NCBI GenBank assembly: GCA_028284105.1
Contig: JANQSK010000777.1
Location: 1-8,156, forward strand
Source: Anaerolineae bacterium
Lineage (GTDB): Bacteria; Chloroflexota; Anaerolineae; Promineifilales; Promineifilaceae
DNA: 8,156 nt
Direction of reading: 5' to 3'
The notes beneath the pieces are model-generated. The model was not told the DNA's origin, did not search any database, and saw nothing but the letters and a program-made list of their open reading frames with translations. Below are positions 1 through 5,974 of this stretch, one piece after another (position 1 is the stretch's first letter; each line of letters begins with the position of its first letter). Both the position numbers and the translations under genes were made by a program.

Positions 1-118
1 GTAGGCTTTTTGAAATATAGACGTTGTCATAGGTGCCGTGGGGCGACTTTGTCTTCTCATAAATTTCCTTGAGTTCGCCTGTGGCATCTTCGGGTTTGAC
101 GGTTTTAATCCAAGTCAT
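1..118 (-). CDS. AhpD/carboxymuconolactone decarboxylase-like (peroxidase-related) protein, N-terminal fragment
   Basis: This is the 5' end of a minus-strand gene whose remainder lies left of the window; 39 complete codons are present. The peptide begins MTWIKTVKPEDATGELKEIY and continues through a DNVYISKSL stretch. That matches the start I know for uncharacterised peroxidase-related AhpD-like proteins (M-x-W-I-K-T-x-x-P-x-x-A-x-G-x-L-x-x-I-Y). Members of the family are small all-alpha proteins, some with a CxxC redox pair that removes peroxides; that region is not visible here, so activity cannot be judged. The start is well supported: an AAGGAG ribosome-binding site (125-130 on the complementary strand) lies 6 nt before the ATG. 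The gene is divergent from the TPR gene. The family call rests only on the N-terminus. Confidence 0.72.
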   Translation of the reverse strand, partial: MTWIKTVKPEDATGELKEIYEKTKSPHGTYDNVYISKSL

Positions 119-137
119 GATTGTCTCCTTCTAGCAA

Positions 138-241
138 TTGGGTTATTGGGTAATTCGGTAATTGGGATGTTTACCATTTCATTGGTCAGTTTATCAGGGT
201 TTCAGCTACAATCACCCTCCAAATTACCAAATTCCAAATTA
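138..241. repeat. Two facing arrays of a degenerate 8-bp AT-rich repeat (imperfect inverted repeat)
   Basis: The left array is four consecutive 8-mers, TTGGGTTA, TTGGGTAA, TTCGGTAA and TTGGGATG (138-169). The right array (219-241) is CCAAATTA, CCAAATT, CCAAATTA, which on the other strand reads as the same kind of unit (TAATTTGG). About 49 bp separate them, so the transcript could fold into a long imperfect hairpin. The element fills most of the spacer between the two divergent genes at 118 and 269. I see no clear promoter hexamers in it. It could be an intergenic repeat family member or simply a slippage-prone repeat. Confidence 0.55.
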
Positions 242-268
242 CGTAAACTCACCAGAAGGACTCCACAA

Positions 269-1939
269 ATGGACAACTATTTCAATTTAGGACCCTACCA
301 TCGTTCAATCACGACCAGTTCTCCAGATGCAGCGCTTTGGTTTAATCGTGGACTCAATTGGTGCTATGGATTTCATTTTATTGAAGCCATGCGCTGCTTT
401 AAAAAGGCGCTCAAGCACGATCCCGATTGCGCCATGGCATATTGGGGGCTTGCTTATGCGCTCGGCCCTTATTACAACATGCCGTGGCCCGATTATGCAG
501 AAGAGCAACTCCCAAAAGCCTTAGCAGACACCTATAATTATTCACGCAAGGCTCAAAAACTCGCTGAAAATGGAACGGCCGTTGAGCAAGCCATCACCAC
601 AGCACTAACCGCCCGCTTTCCTGTCAATGCGCTTGAAGGTGATCCTGATTTTGCTGAGTGGGACACAGCTTATGCTAACGCCATGCGAGACGTCTATGCC
701 AAGCATGCAGGCGATTATGACGTGTGTGCCCTCACTGCTGAATCACTGATGTGCCGTACACCTTGGCAACTTTGGAACCTCGAAGAGCGCACACCGGCAG
801 AGGGAGCAGACACAGCCGAAGCGCTTGAGATCGTTGAAAAAGCGTTTGCACTTATTGAGGAAAAAGGGGACACCCCTCATCCTGGGCTACTTCACTTCTT
901 TATCCACATCCGAGAAATGTCACACGAACCTGAAAAAGCGCTCGATGCCTGCGATACGCTCCTAAACCTTGTTCCAGACTGTGGCCATCTCGTTCACATG
1001 CCATCACACGTCTACATTTTGTGTGGCCTCTATGAAAAATCACTCAACGCCAATCGACAAGCCACAGTCGCTGACTACAAATATCTCGCTTATGATGACA
1101 AGCTCAGCGTCAACACCATCTATCGCCTACACAATCTCCATTTCCAAATTTACTCTGCTCTTTTTATGGGAGATTATGATGCCGCCCTGCGTGCAGCTGA
1201 TGAAATTGTCGAAAATATTCCCGAAGGAGCTCTTCAAGTAGAACACGAATATCTGGTCAACTACCTCGAAGGGTATAGCGGCATGAAGGTGCATGTTTAC
1301 ATTCGCTTTGGAGAATGGCAAAAGATTATTGATGAACCGCTGCCTGAAGACCAAGCGCTCTACTGTGTCACCACAGCGATGTGGCATTACGGTAAGGGAG
1401 TAGCCTACGCAGCGTCTGGCGATATTGAAAATGCTGAAAAACAGCAGGCTTTATTTAAAACGGCCGTTAAACGTGTACCTGAAACGCGTATCATTTTCAA
1501 CAATAGCTGCTTAGAGATTCTCAAAGTTGCTGAAGCGATGCTGGCAGGTGAATTAGAGTATCGCAAAGCCAACTATGATGATGCCTTTACTCATCTTCGT
1601 CGCACGGTATCCCTATATGATGGGCTTAGCTATACGGAGCCATGGCCTTGGATGCAACCTCCTCGCCATGCGTTAGGGGCTCTCTTATTGGAGCAAGGGC
1701 ATGTTGAAGAAGCAACGGCCGTTTATCGAGCCGATTTAGGGTTGGACGACACCTTGGTACGGCCGTCACAACATCCCAATAACGTGTGGAGCCTTCATGG
1801 GTATGCAGAATGTTTAGATTCGTTGGGGAAGGATGATGAAGCTCAACAGGTACGAACGCAACTTGAGCTAGCCAAAGCAACCGCAAGCGTTGAAATCACC
1901 TCATCTTGTTTCTGCCGAAATAGCGGCCACTGTTGTTAA
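269..1939 (+). CDS. TPR-repeat protein with conserved His-rich block and Cys-rich C-terminus
   Basis: A 556-residue protein of a TPR family common in Chloroflexota and other bacteria, with no function I can name. The start at 269 is chosen because AGAAGGA (254-260) lies 8 nt upstream. An in-frame extension back to 38 would overlap the divergent gene and the AT-rich repeats and reads as nonsense. TPR-like helical pairs are visible near residues 23-60 (WFNRGLNWCYGFHFIEAMRCFKKAL...DPDCAMAYWGLAYALG), 222-255 and 296-315. The most conserved-looking part is residues 204-247: HPGLLHFFIH, then LVPDCGHLVHMPSHVY, with His at 204, 209, 213, 219, 240, 243 and 247, suggestive of a metal or catalytic site. 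The C-terminus ends in a Cys-rich tail (SCFCRNSGHCC, C547, C549, H554, C555, C556). No signal peptide or membrane segment is seen, so it is probably cytoplasmic. It converges with the kinase gene, 10 bp apart, with no terminator recognised between them. Confidence 0.88.
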   Translation: MDNYFNLGPYHRSITTSSPDAALWFNRGLNWCYGFHFIEAMRCFKKALKHDPDCAMAYWGLAYALGPYYNMPWPDYAEEQLPKALADTYNYSRKAQKLAENGTAVEQAITTALTARFPVNALEGDPDFAEWDTAYANAMRDVYAKHAGDYDVCALTAESLMCRTPWQLWNLEERTPAEGADTAEALEIVEKAFALIEEKGDTPHPGLLHFFIHIREMSHEPEKALDACDTLLNLVPDCGHLVHMPSHVYILCGLYEKSLNANRQATVADYKYLAYDDKLSVNTIYRLHNLHFQIYSALFMGDYDAALRAADEIVENIPEGALQVEHEYLVNYLEGYSGMKVHVYIRFGEWQKIIDEPLPEDQALYCVTTAMWHYGKGVAYAASGDIENAEKQQALFKTAVKRVPETRIIFNNSCLEILKVAEAMLAGELEYRKANYDDAFTHLRRTVSLYDGLSYTEPWPWMQPPRHALGALLLEQGHVEEATAVYRADLGLDDTLVRPSQHPNNVWSLHGYAECLDSLGKDDEAQQVRTQLELAKATASVEITSSCFCRNSGHCC

Positions 1940-1949
1940 CGGAACAGGC

Positions 1950-2876
1950 TCAACTGATGACATGCCAATAGAGCTCATTGTTCAGATTGTTGATGCACCA
2001 ATGATAATGGCCGTCGCTGCAATCTCGTGAGTAGGTGTTTGCAGATAGAATGCTGTAAATCAAGATATATCGATGCAAAAGGCCTTGTTTATCTTGACCA
2101 ACCCTATCAAGCAAGATATCTCGAAAACGGCCGTAAAGATTCGCCTTGAGTTCATCATACATATCAAAAAACACCCAGCTTGTTGCCAAATCAAAATAAG
2201 GGTCCCCGTACATCGTCAACAGCCCAAAATCCAACAAAGCCGTCGGGTGATATTGTTCGTCAATCAACACATTTCCAGGACAAATATCTCCATGTATTAG
2301 CTGATACGCTCCTTCATACGGGAAGGACAATATTTGGGAAAGTATTTCAAATTTTTCTAGAAAAAGCGTAACATCCCGTTTCAAATTAGACTCAATGTGA
2401 GACAGTTGGAAATTGAGAAATCGGATCAAAAATTGATGCCAATCACCTTCAGTGGTTTGGCTCAGTTGGTGTGGATCAAAGAGTTTTAGGCGGCTTAAAT
2501 TCTTGGGTGTCCCCAATTTGGAGAGATTCAAAACCATTGTTAGATAATTTTGAATCACACTGTTCATCTGTTCATGTGACAATGAGCTTAAGACGAAGGA
2601 CAAAGGTGTCCCCTGCAGGAACCGTTCAATCGTCACCACACAATTTTCTTCTTGAAAAACTTCATCAATTTGAGGAAACGAATAATTGACTAATTCGGCG
2701 TCTAATAAGGCATAAAATTGTCTGAGCACTTCTAACTCATCAAAAGTTGACGTGCCCTCATAAATTTTTAGCGCTTTATTATTACCATATGCATATACTT
2801 TGGCTTCCATTCCCCCGCCCAAAGCAGTAGCATCTGATAATCCATATTTTTCTAGAATATGGCGGTAGTTACCCAT
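1950..2876 (-). CDS. APH/choline-kinase-fold small-molecule phosphotransferase
   Basis: A 308-residue protein of the aminoglycoside phosphotransferase (APH) superfamily, which transfers the ATP gamma-phosphate to hydroxyls of small molecules (sugars, amino alcohols, antibiotics). Visible kinase motifs in order: a glycine-rich loop (GGG, 20-22) followed by K37 in ALKIY; a hinge-like ERFLQGTPLS (84-93); the catalytic loop HGDICPGN (H195, D197, N202); the metal-binding DFG (D216-G218); and D225/D229 in GDPYFDLA. All catalytic residues are present, so it is predicted active. Its ATG directly follows the TAG of the repressor gene and no Shine-Dalgarno sequence is visible, so translation probably depends on coupling to the repressor. 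The substrate is unknown. Its operon position suggests a role with the imported compound, but antibiotic resistance or an unrelated housekeeping role is not excluded. Confidence 0.87.
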   Translation of the reverse strand: MGNYRHILEKYGLSDATALGGGMEAKVYAYGNNKALKIYEGTSTFDELEVLRQFYALLDAELVNYSFPQIDEVFQEENCVVTIERFLQGTPLSFVLSSLSHEQMNSVIQNYLTMVLNLSKLGTPKNLSRLKLFDPHQLSQTTEGDWHQFLIRFLNFQLSHIESNLKRDVTLFLEKFEILSQILSFPYEGAYQLIHGDICPGNVLIDEQYHPTALLDFGLLTMYGDPYFDLATSWVFFDMYDELKANLYGRFRDILLDRVGQDKQGLLHRYILIYSILSANTYSRDCSDGHYHWCINNLNNELYWHVIS

Positions 2877-3884
2877 CTACTTGATTGTTTTTGTCGAATC
2901 ACGAATTACTAATTCAATATCCAACAAAGTCGGTGAAAAGATGACATCTGGCCGAGCAACCATATCTAACAAACGCTCCATTGCAACACGGCCCACCTCA
3001 TACCCATTAAATCGGATTGTGCTCAATGAAGGTGTCACATATGAAGAGAGGGCAATATCGTCAAAGCCCATTACCGAAACGGACTCCGGCACACATCTTC
3101 CCATATCGGCACAAGCCTTCATTGCCCCTACCGCCATGAGATCATTGTAAGTCATTACGGCCGTTAATTCGGGATTCAACGAGAGCAAACGTTGGGTTCC
3201 CTTATATCCGCCAGATAATGTGCGCTCCGATTGTACAATCCAATCTGGAGAATAGGTTAAATTACGGGCTTCAAACGCTTGCTGATACCCTTTGAGATGG
3301 TTGCTATTTTCCAAGTTGCCTATCCGGGTGATCAACCCAATGTGCTGATGTCCAGCACCAAACAGATATTCTAAAGCCTTCTTTGTGGCTCCCACAACAT
3401 CAGCCAATATCGATGCGACATAGGGTGCTTTAATATAACGGTGAACGACAACAATAGGTAAAGTCTTATCTGCAAAGCTCTTGATTTCTTCAATCGTGTG
3501 GCGTGGCCCAACTAAAACAATGCCATCCACCCCTTCTGAGACAAACGATTGGAGCGCTTCAAGCTCATTTTGCTTATTGGAATCTGTATTTCGAAGAAAA
3601 ACATTGTAATTATTTGTTTGGGCACAATCCTGAATTCCCCGTGATACATTCGCATGGGCAGGATTAGTCACGTCTGCAATGATTAACCCGATAGTTAGTG
3701 ACCGTTTCGACGCCATCCCCTGCGCCAAGCGATTTGGACGATACCCTCGCTCATCAACAATTGCCATGATCCGTTGTCGAGTCAGGTCGCTTATTCCGTT
3801 CATGTTATTGATGGCACGGGACACGGTTTGGCGTGAAACGCCTGCCTCCCGAGCAATATCATCAATCGTTATACCTTTTTTCAT
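2877..3884 (-). CDS. LacI-family transcriptional repressor
   Basis: A 335-residue regulator of normal LacI length. The start is placed at the ATG at 3884, giving MKKGITIDDIAREAGVSRQT. The frame stays open to a TTG at 3956, but that extension would contain an operator and a promoter -35 box. A GGGAG (3898-3902) lies 13 nt upstream, rather far. The helix-turn-helix is at residues 5-26. The specificity residues aligned with LacI Y17/Q18/R22 are R18/Q19/R23, and the hinge helix (NRLAQGMAS, 51-59) has Met57 where LacI has the intercalating Leu56. A periplasmic-binding-protein-like sensor domain follows, with TYNDLMAVGAM and the C-terminal GFDDIALSSYVTPSLSTIR typical of the family. It is divergent from the importer operon and two matching operators lie in between, so it most likely represses that operon and itself. 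The effector is unknown. Confidence 0.93.
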   Translation of the reverse strand: MKKGITIDDIAREAGVSRQTVSRAINNMNGISDLTRQRIMAIVDERGYRPNRLAQGMASKRSLTIGLIIADVTNPAHANVSRGIQDCAQTNNYNVFLRNTDSNKQNELEALQSFVSEGVDGIVLVGPRHTIEEIKSFADKTLPIVVVHRYIKAPYVASILADVVGATKKALEYLFGAGHQHIGLITRIGNLENSNHLKGYQQAFEARNLTYSPDWIVQSERTLSGGYKGTQRLLSLNPELTAVMTYNDLMAVGAMKACADMGRCVPESVSVMGFDDIALSSYVTPSLSTIRFNGYEVGRVAMERLLDMVARPDVIFSPTLLDIELVIRDSTKTIK

Positions 3885-3904
3885 CAGAAAACGCTTTCTC
3901 CCTC

Positions 3905-3918
3905 GTGAACGCTCACGT
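3905..3918 (+). promoter_or_regulatory. LacI-type operator O1 (repressor-proximal)
   Basis: GTGAACGCTCACGT. The core GTGAACGCTCAC is a near-perfect palindrome with a central CpG, the LacI-family hallmark, and its GTGA half-sites resemble those of lacO. It ends about 20 nt before the repressor ATG on the minus strand, beside the putative ribosome-binding site. Binding here could block elongation or translation initiation of the repressor transcript and serve as the partner site for a loop with O2. The same 14 bp recur at 3980-3993 in the opposite orientation. Confidence 0.8.
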
Positions 3919-3949
3919 TTCAAAATGATTGTTGCACACACTTTCTCAT

Positions 3950-3977
3950 TTGACAACAGAGGATATTAGAGTATAAA
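3950..3977 (+). promoter_or_regulatory. Sigma70-type promoter of the ABC importer operon
   Basis: TTGACA at 3950-3955 is a perfect -35 consensus. TATAAA at 3972-3977 is a 5/6 match to the -10 box, and the spacer is 16 bp. The expected start point near 3984 falls inside operator O2, the geometry of a classic repressed promoter. O1 lies upstream, centred near -74. The resulting leader to the lipoprotein ATG would be about 150 nt. Confidence 0.68.
3970..3975 (-). promoter_or_regulatory. Possible -10 box for the repressor-kinase operon
   Basis: Read on the minus strand this is TATACT, a good -10 hexamer. No convincing -35 is found at 16-18 bp; O2 occupies the spacer region instead. If used, it overlaps the divergent importer promoter, so one repressor bound at O2 could control both directions. 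The evidence is a single hexamer in AT-rich DNA. Confidence 0.32.
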
Positions 3978-3979
3978 TT

Positions 3980-3993
3980 ACGTGAGCGTTCAC
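3980..3993 (-). promoter_or_regulatory. LacI-type operator O2 (importer promoter)
   Basis: On the minus strand this is GTGAACGCTCACGT, identical over 14 bp to O1 but inverted. The palindrome centre lies between 3987 and 3988, 77 bp from the O1 centre (about 7.3 helical turns at 10.5 bp per turn). It covers the predicted transcription start of the importer operon, so repressor binding should block initiation. Confidence 0.82.
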
Positions 3994-4133
3994 TTGAGGT
4001 TGATTGCAAGCTCAAGTATGCGTGGAGAATAAGTTTCAAGTTTGTTATTCAATAAATGGGCTAGGAGAGAGCCTTTGATTGGAAAGACAAAACCCGAGAT
4101 TGATCAACCACATACATAAGGAGAAAGAAGAAA
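3984..4133 (+). other. 5' leader of the importer operon, with small palindromes
   Basis: This is the predicted untranslated leader between the start point near 3984 and the lipoprotein ATG. It holds a 7-bp inverted repeat (ACTTGAG at 3992-3998 with CTCAAGT at 4011-4017), a 6-bp one (GAATAA 4027-4032 with TTATTC 4045-4050) and a weak 4-bp stem (GGCT 4059-4062 with AGCC 4070-4073). A strong ribosome-binding site AAGGAG (4118-4123) sits 10 nt before the ATG. I recognise no riboswitch class here. Confidence 0.45.
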
Positions 4134-5780
4134 ATGAAAAAAAGAATTTCATTTGTTCTGTTTTTGATGATGGCTGCTGTTTTGGTTGCCTGTTCACCCC
4201 AAGCCGGTGAACCAGAGGTCATCGAAGTAACCCGAGTTGTTACTGAAACAGAAGTTGTTACTGAAACAGTCGTTGAAACCCGAGTTGTTACCGAAACAGA
4301 AATTGTAACGGAAACAGTTGTGGAAACCGAAGAAGTTGTTGTAGAAGTTCTAGCCAACCGTGGCCACATGAACTTTGCTGATGACTACTCATTTGGGATT
4401 GCGACCACATTGGATCCACATGATCCAAACCGCTTCTTCCAAACCACAGTTATGATGTTCAACACATTAGTTGAACGTGACGTGGATGGTAGCTTGCTCC
4501 CAAGTTTGGCAACCTCTTGGACACCTAATGAAGATGCATCTGAATGGACCATCGCTCTCCGTGAAGGCGTATTGTTCCACGATGGCTCTGAAATGACGGG
4601 TAACGATGTTGCTTACTCTCTCCTTCGCGTCACAGACCCAGCTGTAAACTCTCCACTTTTGGCTGCATGGTCAATCATTCAAGACGTAGAAGTCACAGGT
4701 GATTACGAAGTTGTTGTTAAATTAGATCCACCAAACGTTGACCTTCCACTCTTATTAACCTCCTATCAAGGTGCAGTTATGCGTGAAGGTGGTGGCGATA
4801 CCATTGCAGAGGACGGAATCGGAACTGGCCCATTTGCCTTAGAAAGTCTAGATGCTGCAGGTATTACTGAATTGGTTGCATTTGACCAATATTGGGACGG
4901 CCCACCAAACGCTGGTAGCGTAAGTGTTATTGCTATCTCTGACAACGAAGCGCGTACACAAGCGATGTTGGCTGGTCAAATTGACTGGTTAGGTATTACG
5001 GCTGACCAAGTTCCTCTCTTCGATAACAACAATGACTTTATCCTCCAAAACATCCCAAGTGGTGGTTGGTCAGGTATGGTTATGCGTACAGACACTCCTC
5101 CATACGACGATCCACGCGTTCGTAAAGCATTGCGTATGGTTGCAGACCGCGATGAAATCATTGCTAACACTTTGAGTGGTTTTGGTACCGCATCTTGTGA
5201 CCATCCCGTATGGACTGGTGATATCTATCGCAACACCGACATCGATTGTTCACAAGACATCGAAGGTGCAATGGCACTGTTGGCAGAAGCTGGCTATCCA
5301 GATGGAATCGACGTTGATGTTTGGACCAGCGCTTTGAATGCAGAATGGACCGCTTTCCTTGAAACATATCAATCTCAAGCTGCTGAAGCGGGTATCCGCA
5401 TTAACATCATCCAAGCGCCTTCAGATGGTTACTGGTCAGAAACATGGATGACAGTACCTATCGCGATGACTGCTTGGGGCGAACGTTCAGCAGCTCAAAT
5501 TTTGCCAGAAGCGTACAAGAGCGGTGTATCTTGGAACGAAACCTACTACAACAATGAAGAGTTTGATAGCTTGTTAGATGAAGCATCTCAAACGGTTGAT
5601 GAAGCAGCTCGCATCGAAATCTATCAACAACTTCAAGAAATCTTGTGGGAAGATGGTGGTTCATTCATTCCTTACCACATCAATGCACAACGTGTTGTTA
5701 GCACTTGTGTAGGTGGCTTCGAACCAATTAGCACCTTCTTCATCAAGTACGAAAAATTAGTAAGATCACCAGATTGTTAA
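4134..5780 (+). CDS. Opp/Dpp-type ABC importer substrate-binding lipoprotein (SBP family 5)
   Basis: A 548-residue extracytoplasmic receptor that captures the substrate for the two permeases encoded downstream. The N-terminus is a lipoprotein signal: MKKR, a hydrophobic stretch, then the lipobox L17-V18-A19-C20, with C20 the expected lipidated residue. Residues 28-72 form a low-complexity V/T/E stalk containing two copies of a 16-residue unit, a feature I associate with Chloroflexota. The mature domain shows SBP_bac_5 hallmarks: DPHDPNRFFQTTVMMFNTLVE (roughly 94-114), LATSW, ALREGVLFHDG (141-151), GTGPF (230-234), PPYDDPRVRKAL (322-333) and a C-terminal VGGFEP. Cysteines at 355, 372, 525 and 548 could form disulfides. 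Family 5 proteins bind peptides, nickel, oligosaccharides or other solutes, and the LacI-type control hints at a sugar; the ligand cannot be read from the sequence. Codon choice (GAA, CGT, GGT, AAC) suggests high expression. Confidence 0.93.
   Translation: MKKRISFVLFLMMAAVLVACSPQAGEPEVIEVTRVVTETEVVTETVVETRVVTETEIVTETVVETEEVVVEVLANRGHMNFADDYSFGIATTLDPHDPNRFFQTTVMMFNTLVERDVDGSLLPSLATSWTPNEDASEWTIALREGVLFHDGSEMTGNDVAYSLLRVTDPAVNSPLLAAWSIIQDVEVTGDYEVVVKLDPPNVDLPLLLTSYQGAVMREGGGDTIAEDGIGTGPFALESLDAAGITELVAFDQYWDGPPNAGSVSVIAISDNEARTQAMLAGQIDWLGITADQVPLFDNNNDFILQNIPSGGWSGMVMRTDTPPYDDPRVRKALRMVADRDEIIANTLSGFGTASCDHPVWTGDIYRNTDIDCSQDIEGAMALLAEAGYPDGIDVDVWTSALNAEWTAFLETYQSQAAEAGIRINIIQAPSDGYWSETWMTVPIAMTAWGERSAAQILPEAYKSGVSWNETYYNNEEFDSLLDEASQTVDEAARIEIYQQLQEILWEDGGSFIPYHINAQRVVSTCVGGFEPISTFFIKYEKLVRSPDC
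4233..4328 (+). repeat. 48-bp tandem duplication encoding the lipoprotein stalk
   Basis: Two adjacent in-frame 48-bp units (4233-4280 and 4281-4328) encode RVVTETEVVTETVVET and RVVTETEIVTETVVET. They differ at several mostly synonymous positions and by one V-to-I change, so the duplication is not fresh or the unit is under protein-level selection. It probably sets the length of a flexible tether between the lipid anchor and the binding domain. Confidence 0.8.
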
Positions 5781-5789
5781 TCAATCATT

Positions 5790-5845
5790 GCATGCGCTTG
5801 GCCCTCTACACATTCAAATCGATATGTAGATAGGCCAGCAGATGC
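5790..5845 (+). other. Imperfect stem-loop just downstream of the lipoprotein gene
   Basis: Paired arms in order from outside are GCAT (5790-5793) with ATGC (5842-5845), TGGCC (5799-5803) with GGCCA (5833-5837), and CTACA (5806-5810) with TGTAG (5825-5829), with small internal loops. It starts about 10 nt after the stop codon. It is the first of two consecutive hairpins in the lipoprotein-permease spacer (5781-5974) and may protect the upstream mRNA from 3' exonucleases. Confidence 0.5.
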
Positions 5846-5850
5846 TTAAA

Positions 5851-5888
5851 AACTAGGGTTGTTCCTTTTTGAAGGGGCAACCCTAGTT
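5851..5888 (+). terminator. Strong stem-loop between lipoprotein and permease genes (partial terminator or mRNA stabiliser)
   Basis: A perfect 11-bp stem, AACTAGGGTTG (5851-5861) with CAACCCTAGTT (5878-5888), can extend inward by four more pairs, two of them G-U. No T-run follows on the plus strand, so full intrinsic termination is doubtful. On the minus strand the stem is followed by T's, but no minus-strand gene needs it. Hairpins after a binding-protein gene commonly keep that protein in excess over its permeases, which is the most likely role. I see no convincing second promoter in the remaining spacer up to 5974. Confidence 0.6.
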
Positions 5889-5974
5889 CGCTATCAATCA
5901 CATTTTGTTAAATCGTTTTATTGTGTTCGTTTCAATCAATAATTTGAAAATCAACGCATAATCGGGGATATCTC

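Noticed and set aside
38..268. N-terminal extension of the TPR protein to an ATG-less or upstream start at 38
   Set aside because: It overlaps the divergent AhpD-like gene and the AT-rich repeats, while ATG 269 has a good ribosome-binding site and begins the recognisable family sequence.
1940..1949. Bidirectional terminator between the convergent TPR and kinase genes
   Set aside because: The 10-bp gap and adjoining codons show no stable hairpin with a T-run on either strand.
1950..2876. Calling the kinase an aminoglycoside-resistance gene
   Set aside because: The APH fold is shared by many metabolic kinases; the motifs do not identify the substrate and the context points to uptake metabolism.
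3885..3956. 24-residue N-terminal extension of the LacI regulator from a TTG at 3956
   Set aside because: It would encode operator O1 and a -35 box as protein, and LacI-family proteins normally begin a few residues before the helix-turn-helix, as with ATG 3884.
4233..4328. CRISPR-like or mobile tandem repeat
   Set aside because: The two units are contiguous, in frame and coding, without spacers.
4061..4369. Minus-strand reading frame rich in Ser/Thr/Val opposite the lipoprotein start
   Set aside because: Its repetitive composition is just the complement of the V/T/E stalk codons; it has no independent support.
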